A DNA stretch of 64,000 bases from Vibrio sp. S9_S30 (GCF_014694455.1 NZ_JAAUWT010000004.1:62001-126000), one strand, 5' to 3'; counted from the first letter of the stretch, positions 18,626 to 28,327 are shown. Translations and numbers: made by a program. The notes: a model not told the origin generated them from the sequence alone.

Positions 18626-19719
18626 ACAAGACCGTACCCTCATGGGTCAATGTAGCGTTGGTTCCGCTGCTTCAGTTGATTCTCGCTTTGGTGGTATCTA
18701 GCCTCGTCGTGTTATTGGTTGGTGAAAGCCCTGTCGCTGCATTTTCTGTGATGATTCAAGGGGCAACGAATCTTGAGTATGGTGGTTTAAGTAACACACT
18801 TTACTATTCCACGAACTTTATTTTTACAGGTCTTGCCGTAGCAGTGGCGTTTCACGCTGGCTTGTTCAATATCGGCGGTGAAGGGCAGGCGTATATCGCT
18901 GGCTTAGGTATCGGTATATTGATGTTGTTGCTAGACGGTATATTGTCGGTCTGGTTAATGGCACCGTTAGCCATTATTGTTGCGGCTGCCTTTGGTGCGC
19001 TTTGGGGCGCGGTGCCTGGTTATCTGCAAGCTAAACGTGGGTCGCACATTGTGGTTACCACCATTATGTTCAACTTTATTGCGTTTTCGGTTATGGGTTA
19101 CGCATTGGTAGAACACATAGCCAAATACGGCGGTAACTCGACAGATTCACGTTACTTCAACCCTGAGGCGGTGTTTCCCAAATTACATGAATGGGGCGCT
19201 GCGAACGGGTTTGAATTGCCATTTTCTTTACTTAACCCATCGTTATTGATCGCGTTAGTCATGGCGTGGCTAGTATGGCTGTTATTGTTCCGATCTCGCT
19301 TGGGTTACGCTATCCGAGTGGTTGGGCAAAATGCGTCTGCGGCGGAATACGCAGGGATCAACGCAAAGAGAATCATTATTATCGCCATGACAATATCTGG
19401 TGGTTTAGCGGGCATGATGGCCGTCAATGAAGTATTTGGTGCGCACAATCGCCTTATTCTCAACTTCACTGGTGGCTTCGGGTTTATTGGTATTGCGGTG
19501 GCACTCATGGGACGGAATCACCCTGTTGGGATCATTATTGCGGCGATTTTGTTTGGTGCTTTATATCAAGGCGGAACCGAGTTGCAATTTGAAATGCCGA
19601 GCTTGAACCCTGAACTTATCATGGTTATCCAAGGTTTGGTCATCTTCTTTACTGGCGCTATGGATAGACTTATTCGTGAGCCTGTTGAGCGGCTCTTTAC
19701 TCGTCAAGCGAAAGCTTAG
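18622..19719 (+). CDS. nucleoside ABC importer permease 1
   Basis: Integral membrane permease of 365 residues from the branched-chain/nucleoside permease family (BPD_transp_2), with about nine or ten hydrophobic segments. Signature stretches include FNIGGEGQAYIAG, LWGAVPGYLQAKRGSHIVVTTIM and GYAIRVVGQNASAAEYAGIN, where the last contains the coupling-helix region that contacts the ATPase. It shares a four-base overlap with the ATPase gene, and the second permease gene starts 11 bases after its stop. It forms the heterodimeric channel together with permease 2. Confidence 0.92.
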   Translation: MNKTVPSWVNVALVPLLQLILALVVSSLVVLLVGESPVAAFSVMIQGATNLEYGGLSNTLYYSTNFIFTGLAVAVAFHAGLFNIGGEGQAYIAGLGIGILMLLLDGILSVWLMAPLAIIVAAAFGALWGAVPGYLQAKRGSHIVVTTIMFNFIAFSVMGYALVEHIAKYGGNSTDSRYFNPEAVFPKLHEWGAANGFELPFSLLNPSLLIALVMAWLVWLLLFRSRLGYAIRVVGQNASAAEYAGINAKRIIIIAMTISGGLAGMMAVNEVFGAHNRLILNFTGGFGFIGIAVALMGRNHPVGIIIAAILFGALYQGGTELQFEMPSLNPELIMVIQGLVIFFTGAMDRLIREPVERLFTRQAKA

Positions 19720-19730
19720 GAGGTGTGACG

Positions 19731-20705
19731 ATGGAAATTTTTAACTGGCTATTGTCCACTTTTGATTCGACCATTCGCTTGGCTGTACCGCTTATCTTTG
19801 CGGCAATGGCGGGGATATTTTCAGAGCGTTCTGGTATTGCGGATATTGGTCTGGAAGGCAAGATGCTGTTCTCTGCTTTTGTGGCTGCTGCGACGTCTTA
19901 TGCACTGGGTTCTCCGTGGTTGGGATTGCTGGCAGGTATTGGCGCTTCTGTTCTATTGGCACTCGTTCATGGCTATGCTTCCATCATTCAAAAAGGTGAT
20001 CAGATCATTTCAGGTTTGGCGATTAACTTTTTTGCATCCGGGATGACGATAACCCTAGGACATGCTTGGTTTTCTAAAGGTGGTCAAACGCCTACACTGC
20101 TTAATGAACAACGCTTCTTACCCCTTGATTTACCGGGTGCGCAGTGGTTAGGTGAGAATGTTCCCGTGATTGGTCCTATTTACTCGGAGCTTATTTCGGG
20201 TCATAACATTCTTGTCTATCTTGCATTTGTCGCCGTCGTTGTGACTTGGTGGGTATTGTTCAGAACTCGCTTTGGTTTACGAGTCCGTGCTGTTGGGGAA
20301 GAACCGAATGCTGTGGATACAGCGGGTATCTCGGTATTTTCGTTGCGTTTTAGAGCCGTACTCGTGACAGGCGTGTTGTGTGGGTTGGCCGGAGCCTACC
20401 TGTCGACCGCTCAGAATGCGGGCTTTGGTAAGGAAATGACAGCTGGTCAAGGTTATATTGCATTAGCCGCGGTAATATTTGGTAAATGGAACCCTAAAGC
20501 CGCATTTTTTGCCTGCTTGCTGTTTGGTTTCTTGTCGGCATTGGAAACGCGAATGCAAGGCGTGGAAATCCCACTGGTTGGTGTACTTCCAACCCAAGTG
20601 TTCTCTGCACTACCCTATGTTTTAACTGTTGTTCTTTTAGCGGGCTTCATTGGAAAAGCTGTTGCCCCTAAAGCGATTGCCAAGCCATACACGAAAGAAC
20701 GATAA
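19731..20705 (+). CDS. nucleoside ABC importer permease 2
   Basis: Second membrane permease, 324 residues, same fold as permease 1 and partner in the channel. Typical motifs are ERSGIADIGLEGKMLFSAF near the N-terminus, GDQIISGLAINFFASG, and the coupling segment GLRVRAVGEEPNAVDTAGI. A GTG at 19725 is in frame, but the ATG at 19731 lies six bases after TAGGAGGT and is preferred. It is the last gene of the importer unit and is followed by a terminator. Confidence 0.92.
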   Translation: MEIFNWLLSTFDSTIRLAVPLIFAAMAGIFSERSGIADIGLEGKMLFSAFVAAATSYALGSPWLGLLAGIGASVLLALVHGYASIIQKGDQIISGLAINFFASGMTITLGHAWFSKGGQTPTLLNEQRFLPLDLPGAQWLGENVPVIGPIYSELISGHNILVYLAFVAVVVTWWVLFRTRFGLRVRAVGEEPNAVDTAGISVFSLRFRAVLVTGVLCGLAGAYLSTAQNAGFGKEMTAGQGYIALAAVIFGKWNPKAAFFACLLFGFLSALETRMQGVEIPLVGVLPTQVFSALPYVLTVVLLAGFIGKAVAPKAIAKPYTKER

Positions 20706-20744
20706 AGATTCTAGGAACGTTCATAAATCGTATTCACTTCTTCA

Positions 20745-20777
20745 AAGCCATCCGATTTTTCTGGTGGCTTTTTTATT
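20745..20777 (+). terminator. terminator after importer operon
   Basis: AAGCCATC paired with GGTGGCTT around a 10-base loop, followed by a T-run. Confidence 0.8.
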
Positions 20778-20934
20778 ATTGGTCAAAGGGGGTTAAAGAC
20801 ATGCGCTATACGGCTTTACAAGTTGTGAGGAGTGTGGTTTCCGAACTCAGAAAGGCAAGTTCGATTGAAGCAAAGAGAAAATGAAAGCCTAGTTGGAAGT
20901 TGAGCTAAATCGGAATAAAGTTTAATAAATGAAA

Positions 20935-20950
20935 GAGCAAACGTTTGCCT
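20935..20950. promoter_or_regulatory. PurR-like operator upstream of gsk
   Basis: Contains the perfect 12-bp palindrome GCAAACGTTTGC and matches the PurR consensus at every specified position but the first. It is about 80 bases before the gsk start. The rest of the 325-bp gap (20706-21030) holds only the importer terminator. Confidence 0.75.
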
Positions 20951-21030
20951 TTTTTGGGCGATATTGCCGCTCATTAACATGCGAGCTACAATCTCGTTCC
21001 CAACTTGTCCCTTAATAAGTTTTATTGAAT

Positions 21031-22335
21031 ATGAAGTTTCCCGGTCAAAGAAAATCTAAACACTACTTCCCTGTGCATGAGCGTGATCCATTGGTAACCC
21101 AAGCGCAAGAAAGCAAAAAAATGGCACGCACTCACATTGTTGGTATCGACCAGACTCTCGTGGACATTGAGGCGAAAGTGAGCGATGACTTTATCGAAAA
21201 ATTTTCTTTGAGTAAGGGACACTCTCTGGTTATCGATGATGAAACAGCAGAGAATTTGTACAACGAGCTAAAAGAGCAAGGGCTCGTCACCAATGAGTTT
21301 GCTGGCGGTACGATTGGCAATACTCTGCATAATTACTCCGTTCTTGCAGACGACAAGTCCATTTTGTTGGGGGTAATGAGCCAAGACATCAAGATCGGCA
21401 GTTATGGGTATCGATACCTGTGTAATACGTCTAGCCGAATGGATCTTAATTATTTGCAAGGAGTAGACGGTGCGATTGGTCGCTGCTTCGCTTTGATCAG
21501 TGAAGACGGTGAACGTACCTTTGCTATCAGCGAAGGTCATATGAATCAGCTAAAGCCTGAAAACATCCCAGAAACCATTTTCAAGAAAGCGTCTGCACTG
21601 GTTCTTACTGCTTATCTTGTTCGATGCAAGCCAGGCGACCCCATGCCTCAAGCAACCATGCAAGCTATCGAGTACGCAAAAAAATACGACGTGCCCGTTG
21701 TTCTTACGTTGGGAACAAAATACGTTATTCAAGACGATCCAGTGTTTTGGCAAACCTTTTTGCACGACCACGTGTCGGTAGTCGCGATGAACGAAGATGA
21801 GGCGAAAGCGTTAACAGGGGAAAATGACCCGCTTTTGGCTTCGGATAAAACGCTTGATTGGGTGGATCTGGTGCTATGTACAGCAGGACCTGTTGGACTT
21901 TACATGGCAGGCTTTGCCGAAGATACGGCAAAGCGAGAAACATCGCTTCCGCTCCTTCCGGGTGCCATTGCAGAGTTCAACCGTTATGAGTTCAGTCGAC
22001 CAGTACTAAAGGCCAACACTGATAATCCGATTAAGGTGTATTCGCACATCGCACCTTACATGGGCGGTCCTGAAAAAATAAAGAATACGAATGGTGCAGG
22101 CGATGCGGCACTCTCTGCATTGTTGCATGACATGGCCGCCAACCGTTACCACAAAGAAAATGTGCCGAATTCCAGTAAACACCAATACCCGTATTTGACG
22201 TACTCTTCTTTCTCTCAGGTATGCAAATATTCGAACCGCGCAAGTTACGAAGTCTTGGTTCAGCATTCTCCTCGTTTGTCTCGAGGTTTGCCGGAGCGTG
22301 AAGATAGCTTGGAAGAAGCGTACTGGGAACGTTAA
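21031..22335 (+). CDS. gsk: inosine-guanosine kinase
   Basis: Cytoplasmic ribokinase-family (PfkB) enzyme of 434 residues that phosphorylates guanosine and inosine to GMP and IMP with ATP. It reads as a close relative of E. coli Gsk throughout: the start MKFPGQRKSKHYFPV, then HIVGIDQTLVDIEAKV, EFAGGTIGNTLHNYSVL-type segment, YRYLCNTSSRMDLNYLQG, AMNEDEAKALTGE, and the PfkB catalytic signature NTNGAGDAALSALLH (Asp as base). A TTG six bases upstream is not needed. It is preceded by a PurR-like operator and follows the nucleoside importer, so imported purine nucleosides are likely its substrate. Confidence 0.97.
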   Translation: MKFPGQRKSKHYFPVHERDPLVTQAQESKKMARTHIVGIDQTLVDIEAKVSDDFIEKFSLSKGHSLVIDDETAENLYNELKEQGLVTNEFAGGTIGNTLHNYSVLADDKSILLGVMSQDIKIGSYGYRYLCNTSSRMDLNYLQGVDGAIGRCFALISEDGERTFAISEGHMNQLKPENIPETIFKKASALVLTAYLVRCKPGDPMPQATMQAIEYAKKYDVPVVLTLGTKYVIQDDPVFWQTFLHDHVSVVAMNEDEAKALTGENDPLLASDKTLDWVDLVLCTAGPVGLYMAGFAEDTAKRETSLPLLPGAIAEFNRYEFSRPVLKANTDNPIKVYSHIAPYMGGPEKIKNTNGAGDAALSALLHDMAANRYHKENVPNSSKHQYPYLTYSSFSQVCKYSNRASYEVLVQHSPRLSRGLPEREDSLEEAYWER

Positions 22336-22353
22336 TCTTATTAGAATGCTTAG

Positions 22354-22380
22354 AAAACCGCTTCTTTGGGCGGTTTTCTT
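22354..22380 (+). terminator. terminator after gsk
   Basis: AAAACCGC/GCGGTTTT stem with a short loop, 18 bases after the gsk stop, followed by CTTGTTTT. Confidence 0.9.
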
Positions 22381-22452
22381 GTTTTAATCTCGATGACTAT
22401 GCCATGATTAATTCAACCCAAATTCATACTGTGTAAAGAGTAAGGTCCGCTG

Positions 22453-22722
22453 ATGGTCAGTTGCGATAAATACGATTTCATTGAGTTAGCTTGTCTACTC
22501 AAATTGAGAGTGAGCCTAGATATGCTGTCTGGTGAACAAATAGAGGGAGTGGCGCACAATACCAAAATAGGCACCGATCGGGCGGAATATTTGATTCTCA
22601 CTAACTTGATCGCTGATGTAACCGATGTCGATGAAACTATGGTACGACTCGATGACATCCATACAATGAGCGCAAAAACACCAAACCCTCACTTCACAAC
22701 TATTCACATTAATGACATTTAA
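22453..22722 (+). CDS. rof: Rof (YaeO)-like inhibitor of Rho termination
   Basis: Small acidic protein of 89 residues matching the Rof/YaeO family, whose E. coli member binds Rho and blocks its RNA loading, reducing Rho-dependent termination. The shared core is CDKYDFIELACLLKLRV near the N-terminus (E. coli has CDDYDNLELACQHHL), a central EGVAHNTK and AEYLIL strand, and a C-terminal VRLDDIHTMSA segment. AAGG precedes the ATG at a seven-base spacing. It stands alone between terminated gsk and a two-component pair. Function is inferred from family similarity; the match is good for so short a protein. Confidence 0.82.
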   Translation: MVSCDKYDFIELACLLKLRVSLDMLSGEQIEGVAHNTKIGTDRAEYLILTNLIADVTDVDETMVRLDDIHTMSAKTPNPHFTTIHINDI

Positions 22723-22960
22723 TGAACTTCCGTTCGGTATGTTCTTGCGTGAGAATCAGGTGGTCATGAGTGAATAATAAGTAGATAAAGTTCAACTGAT
22801 TATATTTATTTTTTCTGATTTCTCTTGGCTTTCTCCCACCACGCTTTCCCTCTCATTTTTACTCTAGGTCTTCTACACAAGCCGCATTCTTTGGTATGCA
22901 ACAAGATTTTATTCTTCTCTGTCTGATACTATTCCTGCGTCATATCTGGAGGCTAACCAC

Positions 22961-23635
22961 ATGAAAATTCTAGTGATTGAAGATGACGTAACGACAAGAG
23001 AGTTTGTATCTCAGGGGCTGCGCGAACATGGCTATATCGTAGATGAAGCGGGAGATGGTCAAGAAGGTTTGATGATGGCCATCAGTTGTGATTATAAAAT
23101 GATCATTCTCGATCGGATGTTACCAGCACTGGACGGCATGAAAGTACTTGCGGCGATTAGAGCAACCGAAGTGAATGTACCAGTCTTGATTCTCAGTGCA
23201 ATGGACAGCGTTGAAGATAGAGTCAGCGGCTTGCAAGCGGGCAGTGATGACTACTTAACGAAGCCTTTTGCTCTAGCGGAATTGATTGCTCGTACAGACA
23301 TCATTGTACGACGTCACCAGCCCACCCCTCGGGTTCTTAGCTACTTGGAATACGAAGGTCTTAAATTGGACTTGAAAGCGCATCGCGTCACTTTTCTTGA
23401 TAACGAGTTACATCTGCAACCCAAAGAGTTTCAGTTACTTCAGTATTTCATGGAAAACGAAGAGCAGGTCATTTCTCGAATGCGTTTGTTTGAAGCGATA
23501 TGGCACTATCATTTTGACCCTAGAACGAACGTGATAGATGTTCACATTGCCAATCTTCGTAGAAAATTGGATGAGGTTGGCGGAACGAATCTACTCCATA
23601 CCGTTAGGGGAGCAGGTTATGTCCTTCGCTGTTGA
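22961..23635 (+). CDS. OmpR-family response regulator
   Basis: DNA-binding response regulator of 224 residues. The receiver has the acidic pocket Glu-Asp-Asp at 7-9, phospho-acceptor Asp51 (IILDRMLPALDG) and the lysine in LTKPFA. A winged-helix Trans_reg_C domain (about 125-222) includes LQPKEFQLLQYFMENEEQVISR and RTNVIDVHIANLRRKL. GGAGG precedes the start. Its last 17 bases overlap the histidine kinase gene, giving a coupled pair. The target genes and stimulus are unknown. The overall look is close to the QseB/TctD-like group. Confidence 0.92.
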   Translation: MKILVIEDDVTTREFVSQGLREHGYIVDEAGDGQEGLMMAISCDYKMIILDRMLPALDGMKVLAAIRATEVNVPVLILSAMDSVEDRVSGLQAGSDDYLTKPFALAELIARTDIIVRRHQPTPRVLSYLEYEGLKLDLKAHRVTFLDNELHLQPKEFQLLQYFMENEEQVISRMRLFEAIWHYHFDPRTNVIDVHIANLRRKLDEVGGTNLLHTVRGAGYVLRC

Positions 23636-24893
23636 TCATGATCTTACACGTTCCTCAATATTTAAAATTTTACTCCTACTCGTCATATCCATTGCTCTGC
23701 TTTATTCATTATTTGTTCATCAAGTCTTTGTCCATTCGGAGTCATTTCATCGCAACCAACTTACCAAGCAGCTTCGCGATGAAATTCAGGAGTTTGACGA
23801 AGCCAATCTGCGAGGCGTTGGCGAAGTGGAAAGATTGATTCTGAGAAAGCGAGAGTTTGAAAGTCCTTTCATCTATCACATCAATCGTATTTCCATTCCA
23901 TCCTCTTATCCGGTAGTGCGGAAAAAATTGAGTCATAACCAAGTCTTTCTTTTTGATGGTCGAACATTGGAAATAGGCATCAAACCCGAGCTTTTGCAGT
24001 CGTATCGTTCTCAAGTGGTTCCGATGATTGCTTCGGGTGTTTTGATACCCGTCACATTGATGTTTATTGGCGCGGCGACATTCGCGATTGTCATATTACG
24101 TAAGCTGCATAGGGTCAATCATGCTATGAATCGCTTTCTCTGTGGTGAAAAAAAGGTGAAATTGCCTGTTTCAACCAGTGATGATGAATTCGATATTTTG
24201 GCGATACATCTCAATTTTATGATAGAGCAGATGGAAAAGAACGAAGAGACTCTCAAAACGCTCTCAATTGGTATGGCACATGATATGCGAACGCCGATGG
24301 CTCGCTTAAAATTGAGACTCGAAGAGCTTTCTAACTCAAAAAATTTAGCAGAACCAGAGCTCAGTAAGCTTATGGCTTGCCAAGAAGAGTTGGATGTGTT
24401 GCTCGCTTTTTTTAACAGTATGTTGGAGATTGCACGCTTAAACAGTGGGCAGATGGTCATAAGTGACGACGACGTCGACTTGAGCAAAATTGCCCATGAT
24501 GTGACGGAATTTTTGATACCGCTCGCAGAACAAAAGCAGCAAATCATGACCCTAAGAAAAGAGGGGCAATGCCATCTTATTGGTGATCGTTCTTTGATGT
24601 TTCGAGCCTTATTTAACTTGGTAGAGAATGCGGTGAAGTACACGCCCGAGCATGGTCGGATTGAGGTGATTGTAGACACTCTAGGTATCGTTGTTTGTGA
24701 TTCGGGAATAGGGATATCTGATACCGACAAACCTCACGTTTGCGAACCGTTATTTAGAGCAGATAAAAGCCGAAGCGAAATCGGAAATGGAATGGGCTTA
24801 GCCCTCGTTGATGCGGTTGTCCGGCTGCATCAAGCGCAGCTTCTTTTTAAGGATAATCACCCAGGTTTGAGAGCGAGAATTTACATTAGTTAA
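23619..24893 (+). CDS. sensor histidine kinase, partner of the OmpR-type regulator
   Basis: Inner-membrane sensor kinase of 424 residues. TM1 lies at about 15-33, a short periplasmic loop of about 100 residues follows, and TM2 is at about 135-160, then a HAMP-like linker. The HisKA box IGMAHDMRTPMARLK contains phospho-His221. The ATPase boxes are NLVENAVKYT, DSGIGI and GNGMGLALV. The ATG at 23619 is preferred over the longer frame from 23538. GGGGAGCAGG lies before it and the TM then starts at a normal distance. Translation is coupled to the regulator by overlap. The ligand is unknown. Confidence 0.9.
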   Translation: MSFAVDHDLTRSSIFKILLLLVISIALLYSLFVHQVFVHSESFHRNQLTKQLRDEIQEFDEANLRGVGEVERLILRKREFESPFIYHINRISIPSSYPVVRKKLSHNQVFLFDGRTLEIGIKPELLQSYRSQVVPMIASGVLIPVTLMFIGAATFAIVILRKLHRVNHAMNRFLCGEKKVKLPVSTSDDEFDILAIHLNFMIEQMEKNEETLKTLSIGMAHDMRTPMARLKLRLEELSNSKNLAEPELSKLMACQEELDVLLAFFNSMLEIARLNSGQMVISDDDVDLSKIAHDVTEFLIPLAEQKQQIMTLRKEGQCHLIGDRSLMFRALFNLVENAVKYTPEHGRIEVIVDTLGIVVCDSGIGISDTDKPHVCEPLFRADKSRSEIGNGMGLALVDAVVRLHQAQLLFKDNHPGLRARIYIS

Positions 24894-25202
24894 CTCTCAT
24901 GTCCATTCATAAATAGGGTTTGAAGCCGAAGCCAGTGGAACGGAGCCCACTGAGGCGGAAAGCGCTAAAAATGTACTGTCTCTATGGTTATAGAAACGTT
25001 TGGCAGATGCTTAGGGAAAAGGGAAAAGACAATACGAGTCAAAAGTAACTCAATTTAATCAAGGCGTTGAGGTGTTAGTTTGACTCTGGTGACGTTGATA
25101 AGCAATCTGCTTATATAGAATGTCGCTACCGCCGTTTAACAGGTTTCTGTGCGGGTATCTGATATTAATGTTTAGAGTGCTTACTCTATATGTAGGTGAA
25201 AT
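24894..25202. other. 309-bp intergenic region upstream of MCP gene
   Basis: Nothing coding was seen. A small hairpin CAGTGG-N7-CCACTG lies near 24932-24952. I looked for a GEMM-type cyclic-di-GMP riboswitch, common before Vibrio chemoreceptor genes, and did not find its conserved core. Confidence 0.5.
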
Positions 25203-26846
25203 ATGAACTGGTTATCTAACCTCTCTTTAAGAATGAAGATGGCGTTACCTGTTACAGTAATGATTCTTTTATTCTCCTCCATCACGTTGTACAACGTCCA
25301 ATTGTTTGGTGCGCAAAGTCGAGCAAATAATAAATTAAATAACAACATTCAACCCGTATTGGAAAAACTCGAAGATGCCTACCGTGATCTCTACCAAGTG
25401 TTCTCGGCAGCGCAGGGTTTGATGCTCGCTAACGGTGATCAGGAAGAAATGCAAAAGCATAAGTTTGAGTTCGAAGATAATGGCTATAAAGCATTGCCTC
25501 GCTTAAAGAGCCTTTATAGTTTGGTGGATGGAGAAATATTGCCATCGAGTTCAAAAACAAGCATCGATCAGCTCATTGAAGCAACTGAGAGATGGATTGA
25601 TAAATACGAGATGATGTTTGCCCAACCACAGCAAGCTCAAGCCTTATTTACTCAATATCAGGCCGGCTTAATGAGTGATTTCGCCATTATGCGAAAGGAG
25701 CTTAAATCGATTCGTAAAAGCATTGAAAGCGTGCAAGCGGAACTTCGAATAGAAGCCAATGATGCGGCTAGGAATTCAGAGTTAGCACTTGAAGTCGGCA
25801 GTGGATTCGCCATTCTAATTGGCGCTTTTCTAACTTGGTTACTGTCTGGTTGGATTATTGCTCCAATTCGTCGGTTGAATGAAAGCATGGCGGAAATTGC
25901 GTCGGGGCAGGGGGATTTAACAAAGCGAGTTAAAGTGGAGTCTTATGATGAAGTTGGGGAATTAGGGCGAAACTTCAACACGTTTGTACAATCTTTACAA
26001 ACCACGATTGGTGACGTTGTTGATGCCACGCACCACGTGCGCAATGAGATGAATCAATTTAATCAAATTACTGGCAATGTTGTTAAAGGGGTAACTTCTC
26101 AACAACAAGAAAGTGAGATGGTTGCAACGGCAATCAATGAAATGCGAGCTACAAGTGACAGTGTAAGTCAGAATGCTCAAGAAGCAGCGAGTGCGAGCGA
26201 GGTTGGGCACTCTGAAGTGAAACAAGCCTCGGAGGTACTAACGCAAACGGTGACCTCCATTCAAGAGCTTGCAAACGAACTGAAACACGCAGGATCTGTG
26301 ATACATACATTGGATTCTGATGTGTCTAACATCGCTTCGATTCTGGATGTGATTCGTGGTATTGCAGAGCAGACAAACCTGTTGGCGCTTAACGCTGCGA
26401 TAGAGGCGGCGCGCGCGGGGGATCAAGGGCGTGGCTTCGCCGTTGTTGCAGATGAGGTGCGCGCCTTGGCGAGTAAAACGCAAGACAGTACTGGTGAAAT
26501 TCAGGTAATGATTGAGAAGCTGCAAGCAGGTGCAAAGGAAGCGGTAACGGCAATGAAGTCTAGCCAGCAAGGGGGGGAACGTACCATTGAACATGCGAAC
26601 ACCGCATCACACTCTTTGAATGAAATCAGCCGTTCAATTTCAATCGTCAATGAAATGAACGCTCAAATTGCAACAGCAGCATTTGAACAAACGACCGTCA
26701 GTGACGCTGTAAACCGCAATATTCAGCGAATTGCCGATAACAGCCAACAGATCGTTCATGTGGTGGAAGACGCCAATGATTCTTCTAAGAATTTAGCCGC
26801 TCAATGCGAACGCTTGGATAATCTCGTGGGACGTTTTAAGGTATAG
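25203..26846 (+). CDS. methyl-accepting chemotaxis protein
   Basis: Transmembrane chemoreceptor of 547 residues. TM1 is at about 13-32, a four-helix-type periplasmic ligand domain spans about 33-195, TM2 about 198-218 and HAMP about 219-272 ([24 protein letters not shown]). The cytoplasmic signalling rod has the highly conserved hairpin tip [20 protein letters not shown] near residue 388. No pentapeptide tether for CheR was seen at the C-terminus (DNLVGRFKV). The attractant or repellent is unknown. It is followed by tandem repeats and a terminator and is convergent with cheV. Confidence 0.93.
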   Translation: MNWLSNLSLRMKMALPVTVMILLFSSITLYNVQLFGAQSRANNKLNNNIQPVLEKLEDAYRDLYQVFSAAQGLMLANGDQEEMQKHKFEFEDNGYKALPRLKSLYSLVDGEILPSSSKTSIDQLIEATERWIDKYEMMFAQPQQAQALFTQYQAGLMSDFAIMRKELKSIRKSIESVQAELRIEANDAARNSELALEVGSGFAILIGAFLTWLLSGWIIAPIRRLNESMAEIASGQGDLTKRVKVESYDEVGELGRNFNTFVQSLQTTIGDVVDATHHVRNEMNQFNQITGNVVKGVTSQQQESEMVATAINEMRATSDSVSQNAQEAASASEVGHSEVKQASEVLTQTVTSIQELANELKHAGSVIHTLDSDVSNIASILDVIRGIAEQTNLLALNAAIEAARAGDQGRGFAVVADEVRALASKTQDSTGEIQVMIEKLQAGAKEAVTAMKSSQQGGERTIEHANTASHSLNEISRSISIVNEMNAQIATAAFEQTTVSDAVNRNIQRIADNSQQIVHVVEDANDSSKNLAAQCERLDNLVGRFKV

Positions 26847-26862
26847 GGTTACTAGCCTTTCA

Positions 26863-26938
26863 AGGGCTGTTAGCTAAAGCAAGGACTGTCAGTTAAAACA
26901 AGTCCTGCCAGTTTAAACAAGTGCTATCCGTTAAAAAA
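26863..26938 (+). repeat. degenerate 19-bp tandem repeat, four units
   Basis: Four successive 19-base units (26863, 26882, 26901, 26920) share the pattern AG-N-N-CTG-N-CAGTT-AAA-CA. Examples are AGGACTGTCAGTTAAAACA and AGTCCTGCCAGTTTAAACA. They sit between the MCP stop and its terminator, in the transcribed 3' end. Confidence 0.7.
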
Positions 26939-26940
26939 GT

Positions 26941-26968
26941 AAGCCCTAGGTGATGTCACTTAGGGCTT
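26941..26968 (+). terminator. terminator after MCP gene
   Basis: Long stem AAGCCCTAGGTGA/TCACTTAGGGCTT (one G-T pair) with a minimal loop, followed by TCTG. It could act for both strands. Confidence 0.8.
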
Positions 26969-27033
26969 TCTGACGTTTTAGGTAGGCGCTTAATTTTTCA
27001 GATTTTTTAGCAAGGTTAAAGGTCGGTTCAAAT

Positions 27034-27056
27034 AAAAAAGCTGCCGAAGCAGCTTT
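27034..27056 (-). terminator. terminator of cheV
   Basis: On the minus strand the stem AAAGCTGC/GCAGCTTT is capped by a TTCG tetraloop and followed by a run of T. It lies just past the cheV stop. Confidence 0.92.
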
Positions 27057-27077
27057 AGTCAATCGATGTAATGTTCG

Positions 27078-28055
27078 TTATACGAAAATGTATTGGTCCA
27101 TCATTGTGATCATACGGCCAATTTCAGGTTTGGTTATCGTATCGTTTGCACCGAGCTGTAATGCTTTCTCACGGTTGTCATCACTCATTAACGAGGAAAA
27201 CATAACAATTGGCATCGCGCTGTACGTGTCGTTCTCTCGTAGCCTTTTAAGCAGGTGCATGCCATCCATGCGAGGCATTTCTACGTCGGTAACAACCGCA
27301 TCGACAAATTCGCTTACAGGAACGTTCTCTTTCTTAGATAACGCTTCGAACTCTGTCAGTTTATCCAGCGCTTCTCCTCCGTCCTTACAGGTAATGATGT
27401 TGTACCCTGCGGATCGGAGTGTGTTTTCAATTAGGCTGCGTATAAACGCTGAATCATCAACAACCATAACCGTACGAGCCTGACGTTTGGTGACCATTCT
27501 CTGGTTTAGATCAACGCTCTTATCTATAGTGACATCGTATTTTTCCATACTCAATTCTGGGTTGATGTCTGCAATGATTTTTTCAAAATCCAAAATCATG
27601 ATTAGGTTGCCATCTTGTCGAACAACAGCGACAACGCAATCATTTTCTCCCGCCTCTAAGAATTGGCTTGGTGACTCTACATCTTCCCAAGAAATTCGAT
27701 GAATTCGGCTTATGCTGTCGATCAAAAATCCATTAGTCATCCGATTAAAATCCGTAACAATGACAAACTTGCGTTCGAGCTCGGATTTTGTGGGCACGCC
27801 CAACCACCCTGCCAAATCGACCAAAGGGGTGAGCTTTTCTCGTGAAGAGAACACGCCAACCATATGAGGCTGTGCATTAGGGTAGTCCGTTGTCTCTGGA
27901 ACCTGAATTACTTCGCGAACTTTCGCAACGTTAATACCGTAATAGCAGGTTTTAGTTGTACCGTCTGGAAGTTGTTTTTGTAGATGAAATTCTATAATTT
28001 CAAGCTCATTTGTACCACTTTCGGTTAAAACCGTACTGTTAAGGTTGTTACTCAT
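27078..28055 (-). CDS. cheV: chemotaxis coupling protein CheV
   Basis: Cytoplasmic chemotaxis protein of 325 residues that links receptors to CheA and can be phosphorylated. An N-terminal CheW-like domain (about 20-170) contains YYGINVAKVREVIQ and DLAGWLGVP. The C-terminal receiver (about 195-322) has VMVVDDSAFIRSLIE, acceptor Asp in VVTDVEMPRMDG, and the TKPE lysine. The ATG at 28055 (MSNN) is preferred to a GTG at 28064. It is convergent with a chemoreceptor gene. The phosphorylated receiver probably dampens signalling, as known for CheV proteins. Confidence 0.95.
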   Translation of the reverse strand: MSNNLNSTVLTESGTNELEIIEFHLQKQLPDGTTKTCYYGINVAKVREVIQVPETTDYPNAQPHMVGVFSSREKLTPLVDLAGWLGVPTKSELERKFVIVTDFNRMTNGFLIDSISRIHRISWEDVESPSQFLEAGENDCVVAVVRQDGNLIMILDFEKIIADINPELSMEKYDVTIDKSVDLNQRMVTKRQARTVMVVDDSAFIRSLIENTLRSAGYNIITCKDGGEALDKLTEFEALSKKENVPVSEFVDAVVTDVEMPRMDGMHLLKRLRENDTYSAMPIVMFSSLMSDDNREKALQLGANDTITKPEIGRMITMMDQYIFV

Positions 28056-28110
28056 AGATACCACATTTCAAGTTATGACTGACAGGCAGTTATTGATGTT
28101 TATTTTAGTA

Positions 28111-28130
28111 TATACCCAAGTAACCTCAAG
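28111..28130 (+). repeat. copy of interspersed-repeat end
   Basis: TATACCCAAGTAACCTCAAG is identical to 44252-44271, and the similarity continues weakly (GTGCTAGATTCAGCG versus ATGCTTGGTTCAGCG). The matching right end was not found downstream, so this is a partial or different element. Confidence 0.8.
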
Positions 28131-28327
28131 GTGCTAGATTCAGCGAGATTTGCTAGGGAATCTGTCTAGGATCTGTTGACCTTTCTCGGCTAAATTTTGT
28201 CGATTTCTATGCGTTTTGTTTGCGGTGCAAGGTACGACGCTGGTCATTCCAAGCAAATACCGAGCAAAATAAAACGCTAAAACTGAGCCCTTGCGCAGTA
28301 TTGGTGGTTCTTTTCTACGGCGTTATC

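Noticed and set aside
24894..25202. Possible GEMM cyclic-di-GMP riboswitch before the MCP
   Set aside because: The conserved riboswitch core was not found; only a 6-bp hairpin is present.
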